Of a stretch of DNA of 64,000 nucleotides, positions 18,763 through 28,665 are shown piece by piece (the first letter of the stretch is position 1; each line of letters opens with the position of its first letter). The notes beneath the pieces were generated by a model. It had not been told where the DNA came from. It saw only the letters and a list, made by a program, of their open reading frames with translations, and did no database searches. The DNA comes from Euglena gracilis (Eukaryota > Euglenida > Euglenophyceae > Euglenales), in NCBI GenBank assembly GCA_039621445.1, contig CP154954.1, positions 47,161,847 to 47,225,846 of the forward strand, in the 5' to 3' direction. A program made the position numbers and the translations under genes.

Positions 18763-19570
18763 AACCTTTTTGAGCATTTTTGACCTCCTTTGGGCGAAGG
18801 GCCATGTCGATCGGTCGATTGAAGTTTTCACAAATGTGATGCCATGTTACCCATCGATCGAAGCTCTTCTCAAGGGCTTTTGACAGATGGCCACAGGATT
18901 CAGCCATTATGCACACAGTGCTTGTTTTTTTTCAGCGATTGTGTGTTTCAAAATTTGACATCCTAATTTGTGAAATCCCACACCTCAGGTGCCATACAGC
19001 ATATCAATCGAAAGCTCTCCCCATGAGCTTTCATTTGGTACCCTTAGAACCACAGAGCCACACTGCACAGCGCCCTGAAAATCGCTGATCGCATGTTCCG
19101 ACCCTTTTCGCAAATTCTAAATCCACTGTTCACCTGTCATGTTGCCCCTTGTTTGAAAGCTCTTCTCTTTCAGCAGATGGCCTTAGATTTCAGCCGTGCT
19201 GCATGGTAATCTATTTCACAAAATCGCCAAGTTTGGCCAAATGGAAATTGTTGCACAAAATACCCCAATTTCTGGCCAAATACCCCCCAAAAACTGCTCA
19301 GATATGATTGCTTTTTATTTTGGTCCCCTGGACGCCGTCTTCCCGCCCGAACCGCGTTCTGGAACACGGCTTCACGCCCGAACCGGCGTTCTGGACACAG
19401 TTTTCGGATCAAACTGGGCTCAGCCACAATTTGTTTAAAAACGTGTTCTGTGTCAAGAACTGTGTTTGGGCCAAGAGTTAGGGGGAGCCCAGGGGCGGGG
19501 ACCGCGGCGCCGAAGGCGCCGCGGTCGCCCCTGGGCCCCCCTAAAACCTTGGCCCAAAACACTGTTCTTG
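18763..19570. repeat. Several copies of the ATCGAAAGCTC hairpin module; CGCCGAAGGCGCCG palindrome
   Basis: Hairpin modules at 18846-18893, 19003-19035 and 19142-19183 (see findings). 19335-19402 is a partial AACCGGCGTTC foldback. Near 19498-19530 is an inverted repeat GGGGACCGCGGCGCC / GGCGCCGCGGTCGCCCC. No gene. Confidence 0.5.
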
Positions 19571-19689
19571 TTTGAAAACGTGCCCAACCACAGATGCCCT
19601 CCCCTTTTTTTCCGCAGCCCTCCCACTGTGGCTAAACGCACGGCAAACTTTGTGAATGGTCTTTTGCCACCTCCCCCTAGGACGGAACT

Positions 19690-20735
19690 GTTCCTGGCTG
19701 CTCTCGCGGTATACCAGCAAGCTTGCTGTTGCTGCCAACTTTTTGGAGTTCGCCAAACTGTGTCAACATCGGCAAGCTTCTTATCCTGAGCTGGATGCTT
19801 TGTTGCCTGGACGGGATGGGAGCAAGGAATTTCTTAAGCCGGAGGGTACCCTACCCCCGGGGGGGGGGTCCAGCCAGCCAGCAGCTCAAATCCAGCCAGC
19901 AGCCCAAATTCGGGCTGGGAGCCCCCCCCCCCGGGGGTCGAGTGAAATAAAGTCGGGTCCAGCACGGCCGGAGGCCGGGCCAGCCGGCCGCAGGCCGACC
20001 AGCCAACTGGGCTATCCAGCTCACTTATCCCCGCATTTTCCCCCCTCATCACAGCCCCTCCATCGCAGCCCCCCAGCCTTGATCTAGCTCCACCCATCAA
20101 AATGTCGAAAATGGCAAAAATGTGCAAGAAAATTTTGTTTTTCCTCGACCCAGCCCAGCCCAGCCTGCTCCAGCCCCGGACCCCCCCCCCCCACCCCCAC
20201 CCCCCCCCCGCGGGCGGGAGCAGCCAGCAGCTCAAATCCAGCCAGCAGCCTTTTTGCCAGCCGGAGGCTGGACCCCCCCCCCCGGGGGGTCCTTAAGAAA
20301 TTCCCTGGATGGGAGCTGGAACCCACCCTGTTGTTCGATGAGGCAAGCGTCATTGAACAATGTGTGGCTCAACGTGCGCAGCAGTCGGGAACTTTGTTCG
20401 TTTCAGGGAATCGTTCGGCAACCTCTTTTCACACATACGTGAATGCCGTCGCTCGGGCATTCCGCAAAACAACTACCGAGGGAGTAGTGTTGCCTTCCTC
20501 AGAGCGCCAATTCCCCCATTTCAACGAGCTGTTTTCGCGTTCCCTGGAGCGCGAACGCGCGCGGAAGGCAGTGTCAACGGTGGTGTTGTTTGTGGTGTTG
20601 CCATTCCCAAAAATCCAAATTGTGTGGAGCGTGGTGTGTGACGCCTGCGGTTTGGCATATCATTTTCATTGCCAAGCTTTGCGGCGGCCACCAAAGTATG
20701 GCTCTTTTTTGTGTAAAGCGTGTCGTGTTCCGTGA
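19690..20735 (+). CDS. Possible PHD-finger gene, interrupted by a TIR element
   Basis: At 20637-20735 one frame ends CDACGLAYHFHC, then CKACRVP and stop. This is CxxC-x4-H-x2-C-x14-CxxC, the last six ligands of a PHD zinc finger; the first CxxC is not in frame. The same frame is open from about 20300 (FDEASVIEQCVAQRAQ, TYVNAVARAFRKT), and a coding-like stretch precedes the insertion at 19680-19830 (NFLEFAKLCQHRQ). The element between (about 19822-20306) would have to be spliced out. PHD fingers usually bind histone tails. Frame closure across the element was not achieved, so the model may be a pseudogene. Confidence 0.4.
19822..20306. mobile_element. TIR element with apparent 10-bp target duplication inside coding-like sequence
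   Basis: The terminal inverted repeats contain GGAATTTCTTAAG, then a CCCCCGGGGG tract and GGTCCAGCC (left), mirrored as GGCTGGACC, tract, CTTAAGAAATTCC (right). GGATGGGAGC stands immediately outside both ends. The interior is rich in CAGCCAGCAGC-type repeats. A related left end (AATTTCTCAAGCCGGAGGG) occurs at 32350. Confidence 0.6.
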
Positions 20736-20760
20736 TGTCGTGTCAGAGTGCTCCAAGCAT

Positions 20761-21692
20761 ACCTCCATTTAGTATGTATCACCAAATTTTTTTTACGTAT
20801 CACATGTATCACGGCCTAAAAATTAATGTATCACATTTGTATCACCAAAAAATTTTTAATGTATCACATATGTATCACCAATAAAATTATAATGTATCAC
20901 ATATGTATCACCAAAATTTTTCATAAGAATTTCCTTTTTTACATCAAAATTTCTGTTCCGCTTTTCATCCTTGTTTCTTTGCCTCTCTGCAGACAAATGG
21001 AACATTTTTCTTGTGATAATGCTTTCGGCAATGTGTTACGACTCACCAATTCGGCAATTTTTTTTTCCAATTTGTAGTCGGGATTATAGTAATTACCTCC
21101 CCCCCCCCTGGGCGCTTGGCCCCCTCCTCCTTACATGCAAACTTGGCCCCCCTAAAGTTGCCTTTTGGCCCTTTGCACATGGCCGCCAAAATTCTTAACA
21201 TGCAAACTTGGCCTCCCTGAGGTTGACCCCATGGCTTTACCTTCAATCATGGCCCGGGTCAAGCGCCCGGGAGGGGGGGAGGTAAACCCTCCCCCCAAAT
21301 AACACCCCCCAAATAACACCCCCCCCAATGATACCCCCCACACGGGGTCTGACTTCGGCCACCGAATTAATACCCCCCAAATCTCGGGCCGACGACCCAG
21401 ATTTTGACCTGAAAAGTTGGGTAAAAATAGCAGTCTCTGATAACAAATTACGAAAAATTTCGATTTTTCTTGATCATCTCGCCTCCAAAAAAAATGCTAA
21501 ATTTTATGAGAAAGCACAAAAAATGACCCCAAAGGAGGTTTTGGGTGCTATTTTTTTTGGGACTTACGGGACTTCGAAAAATTTCGAAAATTTTTGGGAA
21601 ATAATACCCCTCCTCAAGTAATGCCCCCCCCCCCCTCGGGGGACTTCGGGCGAAAAAATAATACCCCGGGTATTATTTGGGGGGGGTTTACT
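20761..21692 (+). repeat. 0.93-kb dispersed repeat, copy 1
   Basis: Nearly collinear with 37450-38405. Order: CCTCCATTTAGTATGTATCACC, an array of TGTATCACATATGTATCACC units, TCTCTGCAGACAAATGG, TTCGGCAATGTGTT, TTACATGCANACTTGGCCCC blocks, then a MITE-like unit starting GGTAAACCCTCCCCCC. Copies differ by indels and substitutions. Confidence 0.85.
21281..21692. mobile_element. MITE-like element with C-tract TIRs
   Basis: The left end GTAAACCCTCCCCCCAAATAA is mirrored by the right end TTATTTGGGGGGGGTTTAC. About 410 bp, no coding capacity. A second copy lies at 38069-38405, in the same flanking repeat. Confidence 0.7.
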
Positions 21693-21787
21693 CTTGGCAA
21701 TGGTTCAAGGCTGTGTTTATAGCAACATGGCTTTGGTCAAAGTCTGTGTTTCTAAACACAGACTTTGACGTGCCGAAGTCCGTGTTT

Positions 21788-21930
21788 AGAAACACAGACT
21801 TTGACCTAAGTCTGTGTTTCTAAACACGGACTCCGACCAAGAAAACTGTGTTCACAAATACTGTGAACACAGTTTTCTTGGTCGGAGTCCGTGTTTAGAA
21901 ACACAGACTTAGGTCAAAGTCTGTGTTTCT
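21788..21930. repeat. Perfect foldback with 69-nt arms and a 5-nt loop
   Basis: Bases 21788-21856 are the exact reverse complement of 21862-21930 (loop AATAC). The arms are themselves built from shorter palindromes such as GTCTGTGTTTCTAAACAC. Related sequence occurs at 23195-23310, 29705-29850 and 40395-40560. Confidence 0.9.
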
Positions 21931-21974
21931 CGGAGTATTTGGACCCTGAAACATCCCAATGATGCAGAAATAAA

Positions 21975-22400
21975 GGACTTTGGGGGGGGTCAATTTTTGG
22001 GCTTTGGCGCCTTCGGAGCCAAGAGAAAATGGCCCCTTTGAGGGGGGGGGGAACAAATTTGCCAAAACGGCCATTGTGAGGGAGGGGACACTTGGGGGGG
22101 GGGGTCAATTTTTGGGCTTTGGCGCCTTCGGCGCCAAGGCCACTTGGGGGGGGGGGGACAAATTTGCCAAAACGGCCATTGTGAGGGAGGGGACACTTTG
22201 GGGGGGTTAATTTTTGGGCGCCAAGAGAAAATAGCCACTTTGAGGGGGGGGACAAATTTGCCAAAACGGCAGGGAGGGGACATTTTGGGGGGTCAATTTT
22301 TGGGCTTAGGCTCATTTGGCGCCAAGAGGAAATGACCATTTTGAGGGGGGGGCCAAATTTGCCAAAAATTTTGACCATTATGAGGGGGGCACTTTGAGGA
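21975..22400 (+). repeat. Degenerate tandem repeat, about 4 copies
   Basis: Units of about 80-120 bp share CAATTTTTGGGC, GGCGCCAAGAGAAAAT, GAGGGGGGG, CAAATTTGCCAAAACGGC and GGGAGGGGACA. Open frames on both strands are repeat translations. Confidence 0.8.
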
Positions 22401-22683
22401 GGGTGAGGGTCTTTTTTTCTGTCCCAAGTGGCCTAGAGGGTGGCTCCCCAAAAATATCACCATACAAGGTTAGGTTAGGTAACATCTGTGCTCATCAACT
22501 TTTGGGAGCCTACCAAAGAAGTCATGGATCGTGGGTGCAGCGCCCGGAGCATTCTCATCAACATTGCAAAGTGAAGCACGCAAAATGGGGTATGCAAAAG
22601 GAAGGAGACGATGTAATCTTGTGTCATTTCTTCACATATGTTCCCATGTTTAACGGTAATGTTACCACTATTTCGAAAGGATT
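22401..22683 (+). other. Unique segment with a coding-like frame
   Basis: The plus frame at about 22530-22680 reads HCKVKHAKWGMQKEGDDV then FFTYVPMFNGNV, with an ordinary amino-acid mix. No domain recognised. It could be an exon or chance. Confidence 0.2.
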
Positions 22684-22874
22684 CTACCACCCCCCCCCCC
22701 CCTTTATTGTCCCCCCCCCCTTTATTGTCCCTGGGCCCCGGCCGACGGGGGGTTTTTTTGGCCCGGCCAATGAAATTCCTTTGGTACCCCTTTATTGTCC
22801 CCCCCCCCTTTATTGTCCGGTCGGGCCTCCTGGGGGCAGGTCGGTGGGACAATAAAGGGGGGGGGGGGTGGTAG
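22684..22874. mobile_element. Short palindromic element with CTACCAC + C-tract TIRs
   Basis: The ends are CTACCACCCCC and GGGGGTGGTAG, each followed inward by TTTATTGTCC. It has internal sub-repeats of the same motif and a GGCCGGCCAATGAAATTCC core. About 190 bp, no coding capacity. A partial copy at 18606-18715 is inverted. Confidence 0.8.
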
Positions 22875-23126
22875 TTCGGAAGACCACAGACGGCGGCCAA
22901 AAGCTGCCCGGCGGACACATTTTCTTATTCTGAAACCGTGTTTGGGCCGATTTCGAGACTTTAAAAGTCTTAAATCTTCGCCCAAAACACGGTTTCAAAC
23001 AAGAACAGTGTTTTGGGCCAAGGTTTTAGGGGGGCCCAAGGCGCGGTCCCCGCCCCTGGGCTCCCCCTAACTCTTGGCCCAAACACAGTTCTTGACACAG
23101 AAAAGGTTTCCGGCGTCCCAGAGCTG
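22875..23126. repeat. Inverted blocks related to 19440-19560
   Basis: Contains CCCAAAACACGGTTT, AGAACAGTGTTTTGGGCC and GGGGCCC blocks. The last part (AAGGTTTTAGGGGGGCCC ... TTGGCCCAAACACAG) is the reverse complement of 19470-19575 in order. Confidence 0.6.
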
Positions 23127-23325
23127 TGCAGCGGATCCTAATTCAGCTTCGCTTTGTCCCAAAAATCTGTCGTCAGTCTGCCGTCCGTCGTCAAGGTTGA
23201 GAAACACAGACTTTGACCAAAGCCATGTTGCTTTATAAACACAGCCTTAAATAACTGCGTTTCGAAACGCAGACTCAGGTCAGAGTCTGCGTTTAAGACG
23301 CAGTTCTTGATATGGAGGAATTGTT
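23127..23325 (-). repeat. About 200-bp repeat, inverted copy of 29702-29905
   Basis: GGATCCTAATTCAGCTTCGC, then CTGTCGTCAGTCTGCC, GAGAAACACAGACTTTGACC, GCCATGTTGCTTTATAAACA and AACTGCGTTTCGAAACGCAG match the reverse complement of 29702-29905 in order. Confidence 0.85.
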
Positions 23326-23383
23326 GTCTCGGAATCCTGGCTTCCGCGTTTTGAAGGTTCCCTTTGGAAGGAGCGGCTGAGAA

Positions 23384-23525
23384 GTTGCTGACAAAAAAAG
23401 ACAAAAAAATTTGTGTATCACATGTGTATCACCAAATTTTTTTTAACGTATCACATATGTATCACCAAAATTAAATTAATGTATCACAGATACGTTGTGA
23501 CTCGCACTAAATGGCGGTCTGGCTC
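23384..23525 (+). repeat. TGTATCACC array, copy paired with 38951-39450
   Basis: GGCTGAGAAGTTGCTGAC precedes units of GTATCACATATGTATCACC and ends in CAGATACGTTGTGA then TAAATGGCGGTCTG. The same order is seen at 38951-39450, with an insertion there. Confidence 0.75.
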
Positions 23526-23833
23526 CAAGGCAACGTCTAGCCTTCTGTTGTGTTGTAGAGTGCCCCCGACCCGCCTCACTCGTTGAGGACCACCTCGGCC
23601 TCTCAACCTCTCGCCGATTTTTCATGATAGCGATTTTTGCTTCTTGCTCGGGGTTGCCACAGATGCCTTAATGGAAAACGTGCCTGACCACAGATGCCCT
23701 AACGGAAAACGTGTCGTTGCCACAAATGCCCTAATGGAAAACGTGTTCATGACCACGAATTGCAGGGCAGGCATTTGGCGGGCTGAACACGTTTTTAAAT
23801 TTTTCAAAGGAATTTTGACTATAGGCAGGGGGG
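23526..23833. other. Low-order repeat, no gene
   Basis: At 23660-23755 a unit ACAGATGCCCTAATGGAAAACGT-like is repeated three times (TGCCTTAATGGAAAACGTG and variants). Confidence 0.5.
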
Positions 23834-24251
23834 GGGAATGCGTTTCGCATTTTTGCGCATTTTTTGCGCATTTTTTCAAATTTTCCAAAAATGCGCATTT
23901 TTTCGCATTTTTTGCGCATTTTTTCGTTTTTTTCAGCGCATTTTTTTTTTTTTTGGCACATTTTTTTGTTATTTTCTTTTTTTTTTTTTTCCAAAAATTT
24001 CGCATTTTTTGACCATTTTTGCAATTTTTTGCAAAAATTTGAAATTTTCGACTTTTTTGAAACTTACATTTTCCTCATTATTCTACATAATTTCTTCAAA
24101 TTTGGTGCCATTTTTGCATGTTTTTGGATAATTTTTGCATTTTCGTGATTTTTGCGCATTTTTTTTTTTTTGCGCATTTTTCTCGCGCATTTTTTGCACA
24201 TTTTTTGCGCATTTTTTTTTTTTTTTCCAAAATGCGCATTTTTGCGCACCC
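23834..24251 (+). mobile_element. GCGCATTTTT element, copy 1
   Basis: A G tract followed by AATGCGTTTCGCA, dense TTTTTGCGCA units, a unique core (CCTCATTATTCTACATAATT, GGTGCCATTTTTGCATG), then more GCGCATTTTT. The inverted copy at 55345-55812 has the same core and order. Short copies at 34665-34760 and 35160-35215. Confidence 0.8.
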
Positions 24252-24254
24252 TGC

Positions 24255-24640
24255 TATAGGTCGGTATAGGTCGGGTCGACCATGGTCGGCCCGACCTGTT
24301 TGTTACTGACCATTATGGTCGGCCCGACCATTTGGAGGTCGGGCCAACCATATGGTCGGTTGAAACGACTTCCATGGTTTTCCATTTCAGAAGCATAAAA
24401 ATCCTTGGCCAAACCCTGTGGAACATACAGATGGCTATTTACCTACCTGGGTGCACACAAAAGGAGTTTGTTGGGGGGCGCGTTTTGGCCATCCTTGCCT
24501 TGCACACACAAGGGGATTTTGTTATTTTAGGCGGGGGGGGGGCGGGCCGACTAAGTTCGTGTTTTTCATTTTTTTTTCCATATGGGATGCTTTTTGACAG
24601 TTTCAAGGTGATTCCAATGTGTTTCCATCCTTTTTGAGTC
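24255..24640. repeat. GGTCGGGCCGACC palindrome cluster, copy 1
   Basis: Repeated GGTCGG(G/C)CCGACC palindromes, followed by ACAAGGGGATTTTGTTATTT and a C/G tract. Related clusters at 26800-27345 and 29270-29450. Confidence 0.65.
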
Positions 24641-24905
24641 AAATTTGCCGAATCAATTTTTGAGGGGGGGCTCCGTGCGGATTTCCGGTGGTGGTTGCGG
24701 CGCAAAAAAATTTTCTGCCCGGAGCTCAAGAATGTTGATGTGGAGGTCTCGCTTGACATGGTGAAAACTGATCTGTAAAACAAACAAGAACGTTTGCACA
24801 AAAGTTCACTCCCTGCCGCCAAATACCCTTCTCGGCCATGGTCGAGAAAGTGTCAAAGAGGCTAGGCAGGGGAAGGGGCCAAAAGGAAATACATGTGGGA
24901 CACAA
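24641..24905. other. No gene recognised
   Basis: Ordinary composition. A minus frame (about 24500-24820) is open but has no domain. Confidence 0.35.
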
Positions 24906-25170
24906 TTTAAAAAGACAATTGCCTGTCAGGGTCCCGCCCGGGAAACTGTCAGGGTCCCCGGTACCGGCCAACCTGCAGTATAGGAAGTTGTCAGGGTCCC
25001 CGGTACCGGCCAACTCAGGGTCATTTTTCATTGGCTTTCCATTGACATGCCCTACCGGGGAAACTGTCAGGGTCCCGCCCGGGAAACTGTCAGGGTCCCT
25101 GGTACCGGCCAACCTGTCATGATAGGAAGTTGTCAGGGTCCCTGGTACTGGCCAACCTGTCAGGTGACAG
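24906..25170 (+). repeat. Minisatellite of CTGTCAGGGTCCC units
   Basis: At least seven copies of CTGTCAGGGTCCC (or TTGTCAGGGTCCC), alternating with GCCCGGGAAA or CGGTACCGGCCAAC spacers. Confidence 0.85.
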
Positions 25171-25441
25171 TTTCCGGGGGGGGGGTAGCAAAATTTGGAC
25201 TAGCTGCAGTCCAGCACCCCCGGGTACTGCAATCCCTTATGCAAATGCCTGGTTGTGGAACTGGCGTCCCAAAAACGCTGGCTTAAGAAAAGGGGTGGCG
25301 GACGCTGGTTGTCGTGATGAGAAAAATCATCCATCGGTGGTTTCAAACGTTGTCATTACAGCTGTGTGACAAAAATGGCCTATTTCTTGGAGCAAACTTA
25401 GACTGTGCCTGTGAATCCATCCCTGAATAATCTGATACGAA

Positions 25442-25525
25442 AACTGTGTCCAGAACGCCGGTTCGGGCGTGAAGCCGTGTTCTGGAACACGGCTTCACGC
25501 CCGAACCGGCGTTCTGGACACAGTT
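25442..25525. repeat. Perfect palindrome, 41-nt arms, 2-nt centre
   Basis: Bases 25442-25482 are the exact reverse complement of 25485-25525. The arm contains AACTGTGTCCAGAACGCCGG and CGTGAAGCC. Family members at 18441, 19335 and 26408. Confidence 0.9.
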
Positions 25526-25724
25526 GTTGAAACCGTGGATTAGGGGCTCTGGCTTCATGCCCGAACCGGCGTTCAAGGAATAAAGGCCAATTTCGCCCTA
25601 AATACCCAGTTTCTGAACATTTTTGGGCATTTTTGGGATCCTTTGGGCTCATGGCCATGTCGATCGGCCGATTGAAGTTTTCATCCGTCTGATGCCAGGT
25701 TACCCATCAATCGAAAGGTTTTTT

Positions 25725-26125
25725 TTTCTTCAGAATTACGATTTGGAATTTTTTTTTGGTTGGACCACCCCTAGGTTTTTTCAGAATCACGGTTGGGAAA
25801 TTTTGGCTGGACCCCCCCAGATTTTTTCAGATTTGCAATGCCGAATTTTTGGTTGGACCCCGCTGGTTTTTTTTCCAGAATTATGGTTGGGATTTGATCC
25901 CCCCTTTTTTCAGAATTCCGGTTCAGAGATTTTGGCTGGGTTTCTTCACAAACACGGTTGAAAAAAAAATGGCTGGAGCCCCCCCCTGGGGTTTTTTCAG
26001 AAGTACGGTTGGGAAATTTTGGCTGGACCCCCCCTTCAAAATTGGTTGGACCCTGGGTTTTTCAGAATTATGGTTAGGAAATTTTAGCTCCCCTTGGGTT
26101 TTTTCAGAATTACCATTTTTGGACC
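25725..26125 (+). repeat. Degenerate tandem array, about nine units of 40-50 bp
   Basis: The unit contains TTTTTTCAGAATTACGGTTG, GGAAATTTTGGCTGGACCCC. Units vary in length and in the C tract. The 112- and 139-residue plus frames here are repeat translations. Confidence 0.8.
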
Positions 26126-26500
26126 CTTTTCGCAAATTCCAAAATCCACTGTTCACCTGCCATGTTGCCCCTTGATCGATAACCCTTCTCAAGGGTTTTA
26201 GATGGCCTTAGATTTCAGCCCTGCTGCATGATATTCTATTTCAGAAAATCCCCAGATTTGGCCAAATGGAAATTGTTGCACAAAATACCCCAATTTCTGG
26301 CAAATACCCCCCAAAAAGTGCTCAGATATGATTGCCTCATGTCTACAAACCATTTTGGACACTTTTTGGTACTTTTCATTTTCGGTCCCCAGGACGCCGT
26401 TTTCCCGCCCGAACCGGCGTTCTGGACACCGGTTCGGCGCAGAAATTTCTGCGCCGAACCGGCGTCCAGAACGCCGGTTCGGGCGTGAAGCCAGAGCCCC
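26126..26500. repeat. Hairpin module and a 76-bp near-perfect palindrome
   Basis: 26163-26208 is an ATCGA hairpin module (stem AACCCTT/AAGGGTT), followed by sequence shared with 19185-19320 (GATGGCCTTAGATTTCAGCC, CAAAATACCCC). Bases 26408-26483 form an almost perfect palindrome of CCCGAACCGGCGTTCTGGAC and GGTTCGGCGCAGAAA. Confidence 0.75.
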
Positions 26501-28089
26501 AATACACAGTTTCAACAAAAATTGGGTGGTAAGGTGCAAAAATTATGCTCAGGGCAGAGATGTTATTTTTTGTTTTACTCGACGGAAAACATGATCACCC
26601 AAAAATATAAAGAAAAAAACGTGTTCAAAAAACGGTGTTTTGGTCGAAACCCCTGTGTTTCTTTGCAAAAAAAATCACGTCGAAAACCTGGTTGTTTCAA
26701 AACAGCTTGTCATTCTTGCTTCAGGGGGGTATATTTCTTTTCTTTCAGAGGTGGTTTTTTCGGCTCCGTGCGGATGATTGGCTATGACGATCCGGGAGGT
26801 CGTACCGACCTAGGTCGGGCCGACCGTTGGCTATGGCTTATCGACCATTGGAGGTCGGGCCGACCTGGTCGGCCCGACCTCCAATCAACCACATTACCCC
26901 CCCCCTTTTTTTGGAAATTTAAGACCCCCCCCCCTGGCCCCGAGCGGATTTCCGGTGGTGGTCGCTGTGGTGGTCGGCCCGACCAATGGTCGGGCCGACA
27001 TGTTCGACCTGTGGTGGTCGGGCCGACCTGGTCGGCCCCACCACCATTTTTTTTGCACTACCCCCCCCCCTTCTGGAAATTTAAGCCCCCCCCCCTGAAA
27101 TTTTTTTGTCCAAATCACCCCAAAACCAGTCAAAACCCACTTAAATGGCTCCAGAACCCACCAATCGGGGGTGAATATGCAAAAACTTGGGGGGGAAATG
27201 CCCATTTTGGGCCACTTTTGGCAAAAGAACACCACTCCCCATTGGATTTTCAATATAATTGCAAAATTTTGCACAAAAAGGATTTAGCCCTCCAAGTATG
27301 TTGCCAACATAGAGGGGATTTTGTTATTTGATGGGGGGGGTGCGGGGGGGGGGGCGGAGCCCCCCCCCGCCTATGAAAAAGTGAGCCACAAAAAACAACT
27401 TCTCCTTTCTCCCCCGAGCCTGTTGCCCAACTCAGAAGGGGATTTTGTTATTTGTTGACGTTCGGATGGGGTGGAGGGAGGAGTTTTTCCTGCCTCTCTC
27501 GTGATGCAAGAATGCTTGCATTTCTAAAGGATTTTCATGTAATCCCTGTTTCATCATTGTTTTTTTTTTTACTCCTCCGGGATCCCATCAAGGGTCCACC
27601 GACCCCCCACCGTCCAAATATTTCCATCTGGGGGGTGTTTCTTTATCGTATAACCGTACCCCCCCCCTTAGAAACAAAATTTTGTCTACGACCGGGTCCT
27701 GCAACCTGTGATCCGGGGGGGGAGTTTCGTACACCTCCGGACCTCATTCCGGGTGATTTTTTGGGCCCGCCACAGTGCGCAATGTTATAACCAATACCAC
27801 CAACCCACCGACCACCACCTACTTGTTGTGGACCGGGGGGGGGGGTCTTAACACCCCCCCATGAACCTGCAACCTGGGACAGGGTGGTCGTAAATGAGGG
27901 GTGGTCGTACGACTGGGGGGGGGGGGTAAGACACTTATTTGGACCCATCCGGACCATTTCCGGGTGATTTGGGCCCGCCACAGACCATGATTATAACCAC
28001 CGACCAGCCACCGACTTGTTTGCATGGGATTTTCTTCAGGGGGACTTAAATGTCGGCGGTACTGACCCGTTAGTACATTAGAGTGGGTA
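26501..28089. repeat. Mosaic of GGTCGGGCCGACC palindromes, C/G tracts and GGGGATTTTGTTATTT motifs
   Basis: Palindromes at 26805-27040. The AGGGGATTTTGTTATTTG motif occurs at about 27312 and 27434. Blocks near 27680-27960 with CGACTGGGGG and GGTGATTT recur at 29240-29300 and 31040-31080. No gene recognised. Confidence 0.5.
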
Positions 28090-28490
28090 GTCAGACTACC
28101 CAATACCCCCCCACCCCGTCTCGCCGACCAGCTACCGACCATTAGTCGGCTGACTCCCCCCCCCCACCCCCCAGTCTACTGCCATGCGCCACGAAGGCCT
28201 CCTGGTCGAAGGCCGCACAGCGGCCGAGGGCCGCCGCAACGGCCGAAGGCCGCTGCAATTCAGACCAACCAGTCGGCCAACTACCCAATACCCCGCCACC
28301 CCGTCTCGCCAACTAGCTACCGACCATTAGTCAACCGACTACCCCCCCCCTGCCAATCTACCGCCATGCGCCCCGAAGGCCGCCTGGCCGAAGGCCGTGC
28401 ATCGGCCGAAGGCCGTGCATCGGCCGAAGGCCGTGCATCTGCCGAAGGCCGAAGGCCGCGCAGCGGCCGAAGGCCGCTGCAATTCAGAAC
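28090..28490 (+). repeat. About 190-bp tandem duplication with an 18-bp minisatellite
   Basis: Two copies of a block (ACTACCCAATACCCC to CGCTGCAATTCAGA) start near 28095 and 28282. In the second copy the unit CCGAAGGCCGTGCATCGG is repeated about three times. Confidence 0.8.
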
Positions 28491-28597
28491 TTGAAAAGTT
28501 GATGACGTTATTTAAAGGAGTAGGGTTAGGGTCAAGTTTCCATCCCTAACTGTCCCATCCCATCCCCTCAACGTCAACGTCGTTAAATTGGTGTCTG

Positions 28598-28665
28598 CAG
28601 GGGACCCATAAAAACATTGGGGGACCCGAGCGAGGCGCTGAGCGAGGGTCCCCCAATGTGTATTA
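28598..28665. repeat. Hairpin element followed by TGTGTATTAACCCTA
   Basis: ACATTGGGGGACCC and GGGTCCCCCAATGT form a 14-bp stem around GAGCGAGGCGCTGAGCGA. It is followed by GTGTATTAACCCTA. A related element is at 43018-43125. Confidence 0.75.

Noticed and set aside
21914-22378. 154-residue minus ORF with KWPFWQI-like repeats
   Set aside because: It lies entirely in the 21975-22400 minisatellite.
23622-24131. Lys/Asn- or Phe/His-rich ORFs on both strands
   Set aside because: Products of the GCGCATTTTT arrays, which lack stops by composition.
25623-26175. Plus-strand ORFs of 112 and 139 residues
   Set aside because: Translations of a degenerate tandem repeat; amino-acid repeats follow the DNA units.
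26522-27331. 269-residue plus ORF
   Set aside because: Composed of GGTCGGGCCGACC palindromes and C/G tracts; no domain and no conserved copy frame.
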